Shown here one piece after another: positions 11,914 to 23,261 of a stretch of 64,000 bases of DNA. Made by a program: the position numbers and the translations under genes. Source of the DNA: Sanghuangporus weigelae. Taxonomy: Eukaryota > Basidiomycota > Agaricomycetes > Hymenochaetales > Hymenochaetaceae. The stretch spans positions 1,736,001-1,800,000 of the forward strand of contig CP137323.1 in assembly GCA_033182465.1 (NCBI GenBank), read 5' to 3'. The notes beneath the pieces were generated by a model. That model did no database searches and was not told the origin of the DNA. It worked only from the letters and a program-made list of their open reading frames with translations. How positions within the stretch are numbered: position 1 is the stretch's first letter; every line of letters begins with the position of its first letter.

Positions 11914-13492
11914 ATGAGTAACGAAGAGACTGCCACCTCCATTGCTAACGATCTTTTCATCGTCCGAGTAAGCTCTGTCTTTTCCCCATCCACAAACGGC
12001 TTTTCACGTGAACTAATGCTTCCGATAGTGTACATCAGGTTGGACCTTTCATTCCTGCCTGAATTTGTGAGATGCGACATGCTTAACTTGTTTGTTTCTT
12101 AGTTGCAACATTATGTGTATTTGTACGTGTTCCTCTGCAGAATATCAATGTGCCATCTCATGTTAGTATGATGTTACAACAGATCTATGATTACCTCTGC
12201 ACGTTGGATGATGAAGTATTCGGCTTATGTAGCTCAGACCCCATGAATGCTTTCAAACTTTTCTGATAGGTTCGGCTCGTGTGGAAATCCCGGATCTCTC
12301 TAGTAAAATGCGTCTTCATCGCCAATCGCATTCTCGCTCTTGGGGCTGCCGTAATGGGCGTATATCGTGCGTGCATACATGTTATTGGTATCCAGATACC
12401 AGAAACTAATCCTGGAATTCCTGCCCGGATTCTAGTTTTCCTTCTTAATTCCCGCAAAGAGGTGCGGCATTCCGAGCATTCCGGAAACAATGAGCACTGG
12501 ACTAATCGATTCATAGCACTGCTACAGTGTCGTAGTCGCTACTTCATGTAATCGTCTGCGTCACATCATTTGTCTTGGCTCGAAATTCTGACGCTGTTCC
12601 TTTAGTGATAGACGTTCTCATCTTCATCACCGGTGAAAGTAGGCCGCGATGTTCCTTCTCTCCTGCTTATGTTGATGCCTTTGATTATTGAAGTCATTCT
12701 CTTCACTCGAGTCTACGCGATATGGGGCGGTAGACGAATCATGGCCATTATACTCACCATTTTTTATCTGGTGGGTATCGTTCGGAATTACTTCAAATTT
12801 AGCACCTACCTTTCTCTTAGGCTGGTGCTTGTGGAGCACTCTACGCTTCAATCAAGACAACTCTGACCGTTACCGTCGGTCCGAATCACTCTTCATCCTT
12901 AATTTGGTACTGTTTGTTGATACAATTTGTTTCAGAATTCATACCTGAGCTTTTTGGTCCCGGGTGCCTCGTTGCGTTTGAATCAAAAGGATTCTGGATT
13001 TGCTATTTCGTCCTTCTAATTCATGAGACTGGTTAGTTGCACACCTGTGCTTCGTGGGCAGCGATAACACTCACAAACTGCGACAGTGATGCTATTCTTG
13101 ATGGTTATTAGGTCGATATACCTAAGTGGGCATTCAGTGTGTACCCTGATTTTGTGCAGGTTGACAGAAGCTCTGCTAGATCGTCAAGTTACTTCACGTA
13201 CCGTAAACTTGCTTATAAAAGACGGTGAGGAACCGCGGATTTCCAGTGTTGAAAAATATCAATGGCTGATACGAGTACATATAGGTGTACTATACTTCAT
13301 CGCTGTGTTGTGTGAGCCTATTTCGCACATTGAAGTTTGACCGACGCTTATTCCGTTATCGCCAGTAATGACTCTCGGTAACATGCTCTTATTATTTCTC
13401 GGTCCGGTAAGTAACCATTCGCTCTAACTGCCGTTTATTAATGAAACAAGTTCCTTCCACAGGCCCAACTTCGCGGCTTCCTCATTATGTAA
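11914..13492 (+). CDS. DUF6533 multi-pass membrane protein
   Basis: Basidiomycete integral membrane protein of unknown function. ATG at 11914 gives MSNEETATSIANDLFIVR before the first intron. The defining DUF6533 block is clear: 'YDYLCTLDDEV' joined across an intron (donor GTATTC, acceptor TGATAG) to 'RLVWKSRISLVK', then 'FIANRILALGAAVMGVYR'. Further hydrophobic helices follow: 'LLLMLMPLIIEVILFTRVYA' before IWGGRR, 'IMAIILTIFYLVGIV', and a late one near 13270-13310 (HIGVLYFIAVLCEPIS). Between these lies an 'RxxNLLIKDG' loop typical of the family. The last exon ends either at TAA 13490-13492 or, with a non-canonical donor, runs in another frame to about 13671. The first two introns are poorly defined, so a damaged 5' end is possible. 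Members of this family are abundant and often tandemly copied in mushroom genomes. Confidence 0.65.
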
Positions 13493-14656
13493 TACTCCCT
13501 GATCAGGTCCGCACCAACGCTCGTGCTAACTCACTTGAAACTTCCGCAGATTACAAGGCATCCTACATAGCATCCTCTGCGCCCGCCTCCTACTCCGACT
13601 GCGGGGTGTCTATCGCTCACTTGCCGCCGAAGGCATGCGTACCGTCTCTCTACCACCAGAATGTGTCCTGACTTCAAGCCAAAATGAGAACGACACCAGT
13701 ATCGTACTCACCTCTTTCTCCAAGTCCTCGTCTGTATCTCCCTAGCCTTCGGTGCTTGCTCGAAAATTGAACCCTTTCCTCTACGCGCCGTTTATCTAGG
13801 GAACACAGAGGACTGATCTATTTCTACCTTTCTGGGTTTCCGTAACTGTACCATGTATCTATAATGATGCCCAAGCTGATACGCAATAATCAACAAGGGA
13901 GATTCACTCACGGACAGGACGGCGGGAAAGTGCGCTCGCATTGCTGACCTATACAAAATCGAGCCTTCTGTATACTAGTCCTGTTGACTGTCAGAGATCT
14001 TTCCGACACGCGTGCGTCAACTCCACGAAACGAGTGTGCCCAGCGTAAGTATCGTAATTGTCTAACACCACCGCCAGTTGTGGAACCTCTAGACGTGACA
14101 ATTCTCCTCGCACGCGTGATTGTCGGTCAACACGACGTTCAACCATCTGGAACTTATTCTTCCTGCATCAAGGAGGGAATATGCCTTTATAGATAGAGAA
14201 GTAGTCCAGAAGAGAAAACACGGAACATATCATTTTGATAACAACTGCAGAGGGTGTGTATGTATAGTAGAAAGATCAGCGAAGACACTTCCGGGGGTCA
14301 CAAGCAAAGAACGGTAAAAGAGAGATTGGACTTGGGAAACAAAGAAAGAGAGAGCGGGGGACTAGATCGTGCAGTGAAGAAACAGCGGTCATGTACAGGA
14401 GGAGCTTAAATAACGCAGCATCAGCGCCGAGTCGCACACCTAGCCCAAGGAGGGTGGTCGGAGGAGACAAAAAGAAAATAACATTGCAACATCGGGAAGA
14501 GAAACAGTTGGGTTCGGAACCCTCGGAGAGCGACAGACGCAAATCTACAACAGCACAAACTGAAAAGAAATAAAATGCAGTGGGATGGACAACAAAGAGG
14601 AGGAACAAAACAAAATTAGACAAGAAATGATACAACGCAAGATATAGAAGGTAAGT
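13493..14656. other. Intergenic, no confident gene
   Basis: Convergent 3' flanks of the DUF6533 gene and the transportin gene. The part from 14270 to 14650 is purine-rich on the plus strand (AGAAAGAGAGAG runs) and probably includes the transportin 3' UTR. Short open frames here have no recognisable content. Confidence 0.45.
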
Positions 14657-17600
14657 TCAAACGCCATAACGTTCGTTCAGCCGCGCTTGAATCACCTGAG
14701 GGAACGTCGAGACTTGGTTGTTCCATGAATTCGGGTCCCATTCTTTCAGGCCACGGAGAATTTGTGAGAATGCGTGGTTCAGTTCTTGAGACGGCGTTTG
14801 CCATCGCACGATTGCGTTGCAGAACCATAATAAGCTCTGAAGGCAATGTATCAGAAGAAGGGGTTAAGGATGAACTTTAAAGTCAGTCTTACCTTCCAGA
14901 TTCCGGCCGGATTTACTTGCACCAGCTGGCATAGGCCACGGAACGCCGAGTCTTTTTCTTCGTTGTCTCGAATATCATGTAGCGCCTGACACCATGCTTG
15001 TGCAAACTCGTTCAAGTGAGGTGCAACCATAGCAGGATGCATGAGGCCGATTCTCCCGATAGACACGGCAGCGTTCTCATGCAGGCTACGGGGCGCCTTC
15101 GGGTGTAGTAAAATCGGAATGAGACGCGAGATGAGCGGTTGAACCCATTGGGCAAATTCCGCGTCATCTGATACGGGAGAAGTGTTAGTCCGTCCGATTT
15201 ATTGCTTTAAGAAAGTATCGATGTGAAGACATACCTGTCCCGTATCGGAGAGCAACTTCACCGACACTCCAAGCGGCATTATTGCATGCACTCACAAACT
15301 CTACTTTCGGCTCTGGATCTAACTGAAGCACAAGTTCCTGCATGATTTGCGGCATCTTTGGTCGCAACAATGGGAAACAATGCATCGCCAGATCGCCGAC
15401 GAGTGCGTACGCGGATTGTCTGACAGGCGCTTGAGGATGCTTGAGACAAACAGTAAGGAGGTCGAGTAAGTTAGGGTTCGAAGCGTTTATATAGGGCTCG
15501 AGAGCTATGCCCAAGCCCTGTGTAAGGCCCGACAACAGATCAAGTGCCACAACTAGAAAAGATCTGTCTGGCTCATCGAGATCTGGATTTTGTTGGTATG
15601 CTTGATAGTTCAGGAGCGATGAGTGTACAAGAGACATGCACCGCTCAAAAATAGGCGTGACATATGGTAAGAATGCCGGCCCTATGGCGATGGTTACTGA
15701 CGAAAGGCACTAAAATCCGGGGTGAGTACGATGCGGTTCGACAAAGTTCGTACACGTACCTCTAGCAAAGGAACAAGATCTTCGTCAGAATTCTTAAGTT
15801 TTTCCCATCTCTTCAAGAGCGGCGGCATTAAAATGTCGACGTAAGTGGGAGCTTGCAAGGCCGAGCCAACGGCGTCGGCCAAAGTCCCAACGGCATCGTA
15901 AAGAATGAGCATATTCTTATGCTGATACTTATCGAAGGCAAAGACTAGATTTTTCAGGACCGGCTCGAGGTACGGGATGAGCTCTGGACCGGCATCTTCT
16001 TCTAAGGTCGCGAAAGCGCTGCATCCCGCTTCTTGCACACGCTTATTGTTGTCCAAGACCATTCGGAGCAACTGAAGGGTCGTTGTTAGAACGGGAGTTT
16101 CCGCCACTATTCATTTTACTCACGCCTTCCAGAGTTGGAACAAAGAACTGCATTTTATGCTCGGGAGATATTGGTTGAGTACACCAACTTGCGTATCTAC
16201 CAAGTGTCCAGCACGTTATTGATCTCACGAGAGGCTAGAAGAGCAATTTCAGAATTGATAGAGATTGAAACAGCCAAAACAGCCCACCTTGGCATCATTC
16301 AACATATTAATGAGATATGGAATTAATGTAGGTAGATGAGGCTCAATAGCGTCTATACAACCTGAAGAGGATCATGGAAGATCTCAACAAGCATTCATAT
16401 AAGAGGCTCATGGAAACGCATACCTTCAGCCATAGCGCCCAGCGCAAGAATCCCACTTTCCCGTTGCAACCAGTCCGAGCTCCACAGCTTGTCTTTCAGA
16501 GGAACGAGCAGAACGTTCAGAAGATCAGCACCGAATCGCACAGCCAGGACATCAAGCGCTGCCGCAGCACATTTCCTAAGGTTCCATTCGGTCGACATTT
16601 CATCATCAAAATCATCGCCATCGTAGTCATCATCTTCATCGTCATCGTCCACCAATTCATCCCCGTAAGCCCCTATGCGCCGGTCGTCGGCTTGATCATT
16701 TTCGCGGTCAAATGCATGAGATTTTTGACCATAATGCCTCGGCTTTATGTCACTCTCCTTATCCGGAACGTTCGCATCGTCGGCATCGGCATCGAGCCAC
16801 AGTAGATCGTCCTCGCCGTAAACCATGCATTCAAGCAAGACTGGAGCGACTTTACCGAGCAATGGCTGCAAGTAGCTCACTAGCTCCGGGTCTTCCGCGA
16901 AGGTAAGCCAGAACTCGCACGCCTCGAGCGCGACAGATTCGTTCTTGTCGCGGGTCGAATAAAGCATATATTCGGCAACGTTGTTCATTTCCGGCATAAG
17001 CTTTTCGGGACGCGACGCAAGAAGTAGGACGAGAGACTGGCAGACGTGGCGACGCACCGAGGGATCTTCATCCGATGCCCTCTTGAATAAAGCTGCAATG
17101 AAAGAGTCGATGTGCGCGAAGAGCGATTGGCTGCTTATCGGGACGAAGTTCGAGAGACACGCAATAGCATGCGCACGCATCTTCGCGTTATGATGCTCGG
17201 TAAGTTGCAGGAATTTCGGGACCATAAAGTCCATAGGGCGTGTTCCGTTGATCTCCACGTCCATCTTTCGTGGATAATCCTCGCATGCCCTCTCCAACAC
17301 GTTAAACGCGGCCTGAGGCAAAGGTTAGAGCGCGACGCGTGACTTTGACGAGCAGAACCATACCTCTTGTTGGTCTTCACTAGGTGAATCAAGACTTTCA
17401 AATAGATGCTGAAGACATTCTGGCCAGTTTGCAGGCTCGAGAATTCCAAGGAAGGCCACGACGTCCTGGCCTGCTGTGTTACGGATCATTACTGATGTCT
17501 CGTTGAAGGCCTGCAGGATGGCCGCCTTCACGAAAGCCGACACCTCTGGAGCACTGCGAAGTATGAGTCTCGCATTGTTCTTGAGAAGATAACCCGCGAT

Positions 17601-17852
17601 CGTTCTGATCCTGTCTTCTTCGTTCGGCATGTAGGCAAGAATGTACGAGAGGTAGGCTATGTAATCCGGTACCCTCGTGAAGTTGTTCAATTTCTGCGCG
17701 TAGACTCGGTCAAAGCACAATCTGCATTACACGTCAAAGTGGCTTACGACCGTGATATTTCGTTGTACTTCTGTATTGTTCGTGTCTGTTGAGTCGTGAA
17801 TGGTCTGCAAAATTTCTTGCAGACCCGCTTGTTGGGGTGCCCATGTGGCCAT
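14657..17852 (-). CDS. KAP104: Transportin / karyopherin beta-2 (Kap104) nuclear import receptor
   Basis: Importin-beta family HEAT-repeat receptor of about 900 residues that carries PY-NLS cargo (mRNA-binding proteins) through the nuclear pore and releases it on RanGTP. ATG at 17850-17852 starts [20 protein letters not shown]; the stop is at 14657-14659 after LNERYGV. Conserved blocks appear in order: '[14 protein letters not shown]', '[10 protein letters not shown]', '[15 protein letters not shown]', '[20 protein letters not shown]', '[20 protein letters not shown]', '[19 protein letters not shown]', the acidic H8 loop ([20 protein letters not shown]), '[20 protein letters not shown]', '[14 protein letters not shown]', '[14 protein letters not shown]', '[19 protein letters not shown]', '[20 protein letters not shown]', '[14 protein letters not shown]' and '[20 protein letters not shown]' before VNPAG. 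The acidic loop after the HEAT-8 region distinguishes transportin from importin-beta1. About six short introns. It looks intact. Confidence 0.95.
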
Positions 17853-19003
17853 TGTGAGCGAGAAATTGGACGCTTTACGCGACTAAACACAAGCACGGCC
17901 GTCGAAAGGTGGAATGACGAGGAACGAAGGCGCGTTGTTGGGTGATGTTGGGAGGAACGGGCCAGGAAGGAGACAAGGGATCAGGCTAGGCTAGGGTGGT
18001 CGTTTACAAGCTCGCCCTTGGTTGGTTGGCTGTGAGCGTAGCGTGGGCGACTATTCCCATATTAAGAAGTAAAGCTTTGTTAACGGGCCACGTTTGGATT
18101 TTGGATCACTGCGGCGGTAAATATTTAATTGTTCTTAATTCATTCAGACAGGCTAATCTGCTTCGAATGGATTCACGGTGTAGGATGCGTTGAAGGTGCT
18201 CGACAGGTTTCGGCTTGCTTGCATTGACCAGGCAGCCAAGGTATGACAGCATACGCTACTTAGGGGTGCATTCATGGATCTACAGATCGATGCCAGTAAT
18301 GTAATTTCACTGCAGCAAGTCAAACACACGGTCAATTCGCGGTTAACATTATCCCGGCCTGGAGTATTAAACTACTCGAAGAACGAGGTGCTCAGAAAGG
18401 ATACATGAGTCTATTCAAGTCTCAGTCTTATATGCTTACTTGACTAGAAGCAATCGTTAGAAGTGAACGAAGACGTCTCAAGAATCACCGCAGAAAGAGC
18501 GAGACAACGCCAACCGGGGCGTGGGGTAGATAGGTCAATCCACCCAGTTCGCACAAAACCCGGGGTCAAATACTTCGAAGTTCCTGAAAGATCGGATATG
18601 AGTTGATCATCGAGGACTCTTGGTAGGCAAGGAGACAACGTGGCGACGGTCTGATTACCGAGCGCGAACGAAATCGGTGTTACTGCGATAGTTCGCGATT
18701 ACGAAGAGGTAGGATTTGAGTAGAATCAATACTAGTACTATGTTTCTTGTGAAGTGAACAAGGCGAAGGATGGCAAATATGGACTGCCATACCCACGACG
18801 ATAATGACGCTACACGTGATGCACACAGAAAGAAAGTCAGAATTTACTTCCTCATTTTTTTATCATAGCAGTTAGCTTTTCTGTGCCTCCTCGAAGTTTC
18901 GTTCCACTGGTGCTGCTTGCATTTGCGTTGATAAACTTCTAGAATAAGCAGCCTTCTTTCTCTGTTCCTTCTTGACTGTGTCTGCGGTCCGGCATTAGTC
19001 AAC
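17853..19003. other. Intergenic, promoter side of transportin; no gene seen
   Basis: Upstream region of the transportin gene. Open frames are short and carry no motif. The region near 17995-18060 is GC-rich and 18700-18960 is pyrimidine-rich on the plus strand. Confidence 0.4.
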
Positions 19004-20031
19004 ATGGATCAAAACGCAGATGATTTAACATCCAGGCAGACTCTTTGGAGGGTTGCAATCGCACAGACATTCAGTACTAGTATTGATCTTGTTCCAGAAG
19101 TCAACGAATCAATCCAGTCTTGTCCAAGGCGAGGCTGTATCAGTACCACGTCCCTTCTGCTAAGCAAGACAGCAAGAATTACCTGCGTACAGCGTGCTCG
19201 AAAAGCTGAGGATAGTGAAGATCCCATCCTGAGTTCCCTCTCCGTACGACTTCTACTCATATAGCTCATCTTGGAGCTGCCTCTCCTGCCGTTACCACTG
19301 TCGATCCTATGGGTAGTCTCCAAAATCACGGTCCCAATTCGCAAGGGACAAGTACAAGACATCCAACGTCCGCGACTAGAAGAACACGTCCCGTTCTCGA
19401 CGACGTCCTCAAGTATAGCAACTTCGACGGGACCCATCTCCCCAAGCCTTTGCATTAGAATATGGTCAATGAATGACCTATTTCAACGGCAATCCACGAC
19501 CGACCGTGTTCAACGATGACGGTCGCCCGATCCTGATTACATCCTCTCTAGGATACATTTGGGCTAACCACTGAACACAGGTTTGCCTCGTGCTCGCCAT
19601 GCCAGGCCTAAGTCAGGGCAGTCCAACGCATCTGACAGTGCCCCCAGCAAGAAAGGCTTGTGAACAATTATCGAAACGTCCTGAAATCGATATACCGTAC
19701 GATCCCGCCCACCTCATGCACTGCGCGAGTTCATCGGCCTTCCGAGCAACTGATGTCCCGCGCCCCGAGAAAAGAGCCCGTTGCTGATGAAGATCTGAAG
19801 TCTTGCCAAGAAACTCGGGCGGAACGGGACAATAATATATCTCATGGAACAAGAGGTGCCATGAAACCCCCGCTATATTGTTTCTTCAACTACGCCATTG
19901 CAGCCACCAAAAGTGTTTATAGCAGGATCGGCATCTCAGTCGTGCTTCCCTGGCCTTGGCCCTCCGCCTACTCGGATATCGTGTGTAAGTGGATTACACG
20001 CCTTCAGCGTGCCTGCCTAATCCCCCTCTGA
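19004..20031 (+). pseudogene. Possible decayed protein-coding gene, unrecognised
   Basis: Several stretches look coding in composition but lie in different frames with stops between them. One starts MDQNADD at 19004. Another is at about 19265-19455 (GAASPAVTTVDPMGSLQNHG, then TRRTRPVLDDVLKYSNFDG). A third is at about 19485-19570 (GNPRPTVFNDDGRPILITSS). The last is at 19590-20031. Some frame changes could be introns (an acceptor-like CAG precedes GLPRARHARPK at 19580), others cannot be explained that way. I do not recognise the family. It is best read as a relic or as an unusual multi-exon gene. Confidence 0.25.
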
Positions 20032-23000
20032 GCCGAGCGAAGGCAACATAACCGGTGGGATGCACACTGTTGATTGAAATGCGTAAGTCACACCGTGTGA
20101 GGGTGCTCGAATACTGCTCACCACTGATCTATCTTAGTTGGCCCACAGTCTCATTCCCACGGTTCGCAGATTAATCCCTTGAAAAGTGCGTCCACGCTCT
20201 ACCACATCGCTTACCGAGCTTGACATTTCCAATCATGACACAAAATCCAGTTGGCGTTTGCCTGTAAGACAAACCCACACGTCCTGGCTTTTGTCGGAAG
20301 TATCATGTACCGCCAACGATTCATCTTCATTAGATACTCCAATCAAGTCCTACCTCCTTGCGCATGCGGGCATATTCACGCGGATCGGCTTCAAAGCCTC
20401 TTTCTTTAGTACTCGCCACTAGTACATACGATACTAATACGAATTTGGGATTCTTCATTTCTAACATCCGGGTCGTTCTTATCTCTTCTTTTTTCTCACA
20501 TCTTCTATTTTGAGGCCATCACCGTGGTTTCCTCATGCTTAACGTAGGTATTGCGAATGGCTCGTGCTCACATCAAGAAGACCACAGCTGTCAGTCAGAC
20601 TGTCCGACAACTCCGCGCGCGTCCAATCCGTTGGTATGTACAGATCTTCCGGTCCAACCAAAAGTCGCTAGAGTGGCTTCCTTGCCTCGGCCTTACTTCC
20701 AACTCAGGATTTCTTTCGGATGCTCTTCCCCTGGGTACATCGTATTTGAGGTAAGTATTCAGTTCCTCGGATTACATTCGCACCCCTTGGCGCTTTACGC
20801 TTCAATTATCTTCCTGTCGTCTTCTGCATCAGCATTCTTCCTGCGATAGGTTCTCGTCGAGTCATTTTCTAGGACACCTCGCTTCATACCATACCATCGA
20901 GCTTTGTCCTCGTTCGGGTCTAGCTCATTTACGAGCGGGAATGAAAGGCCAGAGATTAACATTCGTGCGATCCTCGATCATTTCGCTACCATTACTACGT
21001 CAAATGTCGGTCTCTTCGGTTGTCGTTGGTTTCGCGGGCAACAATTTGTCAGACAACCACTTGGGACAGCTCTCGCTACTCGCTGTGTGATTACTGGACT
21101 CACGCGCGGATTCTTGCCTGGAAGGCTTTGCTTTCTCGATATCACCTCGAAAAATGCTCGCCACTCCCATGCGGGGAACTGCTCGTTTAGTCAGTCTTTT
21201 ACTTTTTCTCTTCGTGCTGCGGAAGGGCTGACTTTACTTTACTCAGCGAGTATGCTTGCTGCTCACTCCCACCGGGTACTTCTTTTTTCACCCCCAATCA
21301 AACGCAGACTCAGACCAACACCAATCTCTCCGAATCGGATTTTGCTTACTTGGACTTGTACCGCTTCCAAACCTGACGACCCGTAAGCGGAACCCTCAAA
21401 GCACGGGAGAAGCATTATTATTACGATCACAGAGGATGGATCGGGGGGGCTCCAATGATCGCTTCAAAGTGTGCCCTGTCTACATACACCATTAGGGCCT
21501 GATCCGTCCCCGTGTGTATTTTCCACTCCGGTGTTAATGTGGCTAATGTGACCTGGACCTTGCAGAACAGAACTAGACAACGACGTAGTATGGCGTGCTA
21601 TAGTACAGTACAATGCAGAGCGAGCTAATCGTGCTGCGTCTTCCTGAAGCGTGTAACGTGGATCGAAAGACTCCGCGTTTGCCTTCCATAAATAACGCAG
21701 AACGCTTTCTTCTTCATCCAGAGAGAGTAAAGAACAGAACAATTGCCTCCGGGGTGTTGTTGTGTTTTCGTCCTTTCTTTCTTCGTTCGTGTATTATGTT
21801 CAAAGCGCGAAGCGTTTCGTCTCGATCACGAAGACCGTCTCCCCCTCCCCCCCTCGAGTTGTAAAGTGCGTCCGTTACAACGCTATGTAACTGTATATCT
21901 GTATATTCAATCATCCATTCAACAATCGATCTCTTCAGCTCGTAATCTCGTCATTCGTAGATCCTTTGATTGGAGAAACAAAAGGATCCGAGTCCATTCA
22001 GGCTCTCTCTCTCCCCGTGTCGACTGACGCTTTCGAATTCCTCTCGATCCACACGGATTGGATATCGAATCTCCACTCTCTCTCCACCCTCCCTATTTCT
22101 CTCAACTCCCATCCTTCCATTACTTGCCTGATAAGTACCACCTTGTTGTCAGCACCTACCACACGGAAGAGTTCATCCATTTCTTCTTTCTTTATGGATA
22201 ATAACCACAGTGATTATGTATGTTCGTACATATTGATCCCGAGCCCTGTGCTGGTTTCGAGTATGAATATGAATTTCAGTCGACGGGGTGGAAAGTCGAG
22301 ATATCCGGGATACAGTCCATCCCATCCGAAACTATATTCTCTCTCTTGACGACGTGAAGACCCTTAACCTTACCTTCGAACTTATGTCGTTTTCTCGCTG
22401 AAAGACCGTGCATCCCTATCGATATCCAATTCTAATTCCAATTCTGTATTCTTTCATTCTTAGATCCAGACGGGCAGGTATTCGACAAATACACAAGACC
22501 ACAGAGACCAAGGCACACCGCAGGGGCGAGGGGGTGAGGGGGAGGGGACGGAGAGAGACAGGGACACGGACACACAAAATAGTACTAATATACTAAACAA
22601 AAAACCTTTTCTCCATCATCATCCATTTTCTTCTCCTTTCTTTCTACTCTTCTCTCTCTGTCTTTCCATTTTCCATTTTCCGTCTCTTCGTCTCTTTGTT
22701 CGTCACTCCTTCACTGCGATAAAGCAGAAGAAGAGAGATGACGGTGATAGCGGTACTACTGATGGCGGTGGATAATCGAAAGAGTCTTGGGGTCGGTTGC
22801 TCGGTCGATGGATGGGTCGGGTCGACGCGTCGGTGGGAGAGGGATTAAGAATTAAAAACAAGAAAGAAGCAAAGAAAAAGTAAAACAAAACACCATGTGC
22901 AAAAACTAAAGGAAAGACGGTGTGTGAGACGAGAGTAAGAAAAAGAAGTAAAAACCAAGCGCAGCACGGTCGAGACGAACGGGCAAACTGGAGTGATGTG

Positions 23001-23261
23001 ATAGGCCAGTGGGTAGTTCGGGTAGCAGAAGAGTAGTGCGAGGTATGGAGGTAGTTGCTACTGTATAAAGTGAGATGAAGAAGAACCCAACGGAACCGAT
23101 CCTATCAAATCGATCGAGATATATATATAAATTGGTGAAGTACTGAGGTGAACGAGGGAGGAAGAGTGAAGACAGAATGGTTAAGAAAAAGGAAAAAGTA
23201 GATGAGGAGGAACAATATAGAGGACAGGAAGAAAAGGGGGAAAAAAGGAAACGAGTGTTCA
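20032..23261. other. Long gene-poor region with pyrimidine-rich tracts
   Basis: No confident gene in about 3.2 kb. The part 20557-20760 has an open frame beginning MARAHIKKTTA that weakly recalls histone H3 (see rejected items). The part 21740-22200 is C/T-rich; 22500-22600 is a G-rich run of GAGGGG units. The last several hundred bases must include the 3' UTR of the OPT transporter gene. Confidence 0.4.

Noticed and set aside
20557-20990. Possible histone H3 relic: MARAHIKKTTA start, later RSNQKSLEWL like RRYQKSTELL, and LVESFSRTPRFIPYH like LVxLFEDTNLxxIH after an intron-like gap.
   Set aside because: The matches are short, separated by mismatched spacing, and the surrounding frame shows no further H3 sequence. 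It is suggestive only; a protein alignment would be needed.
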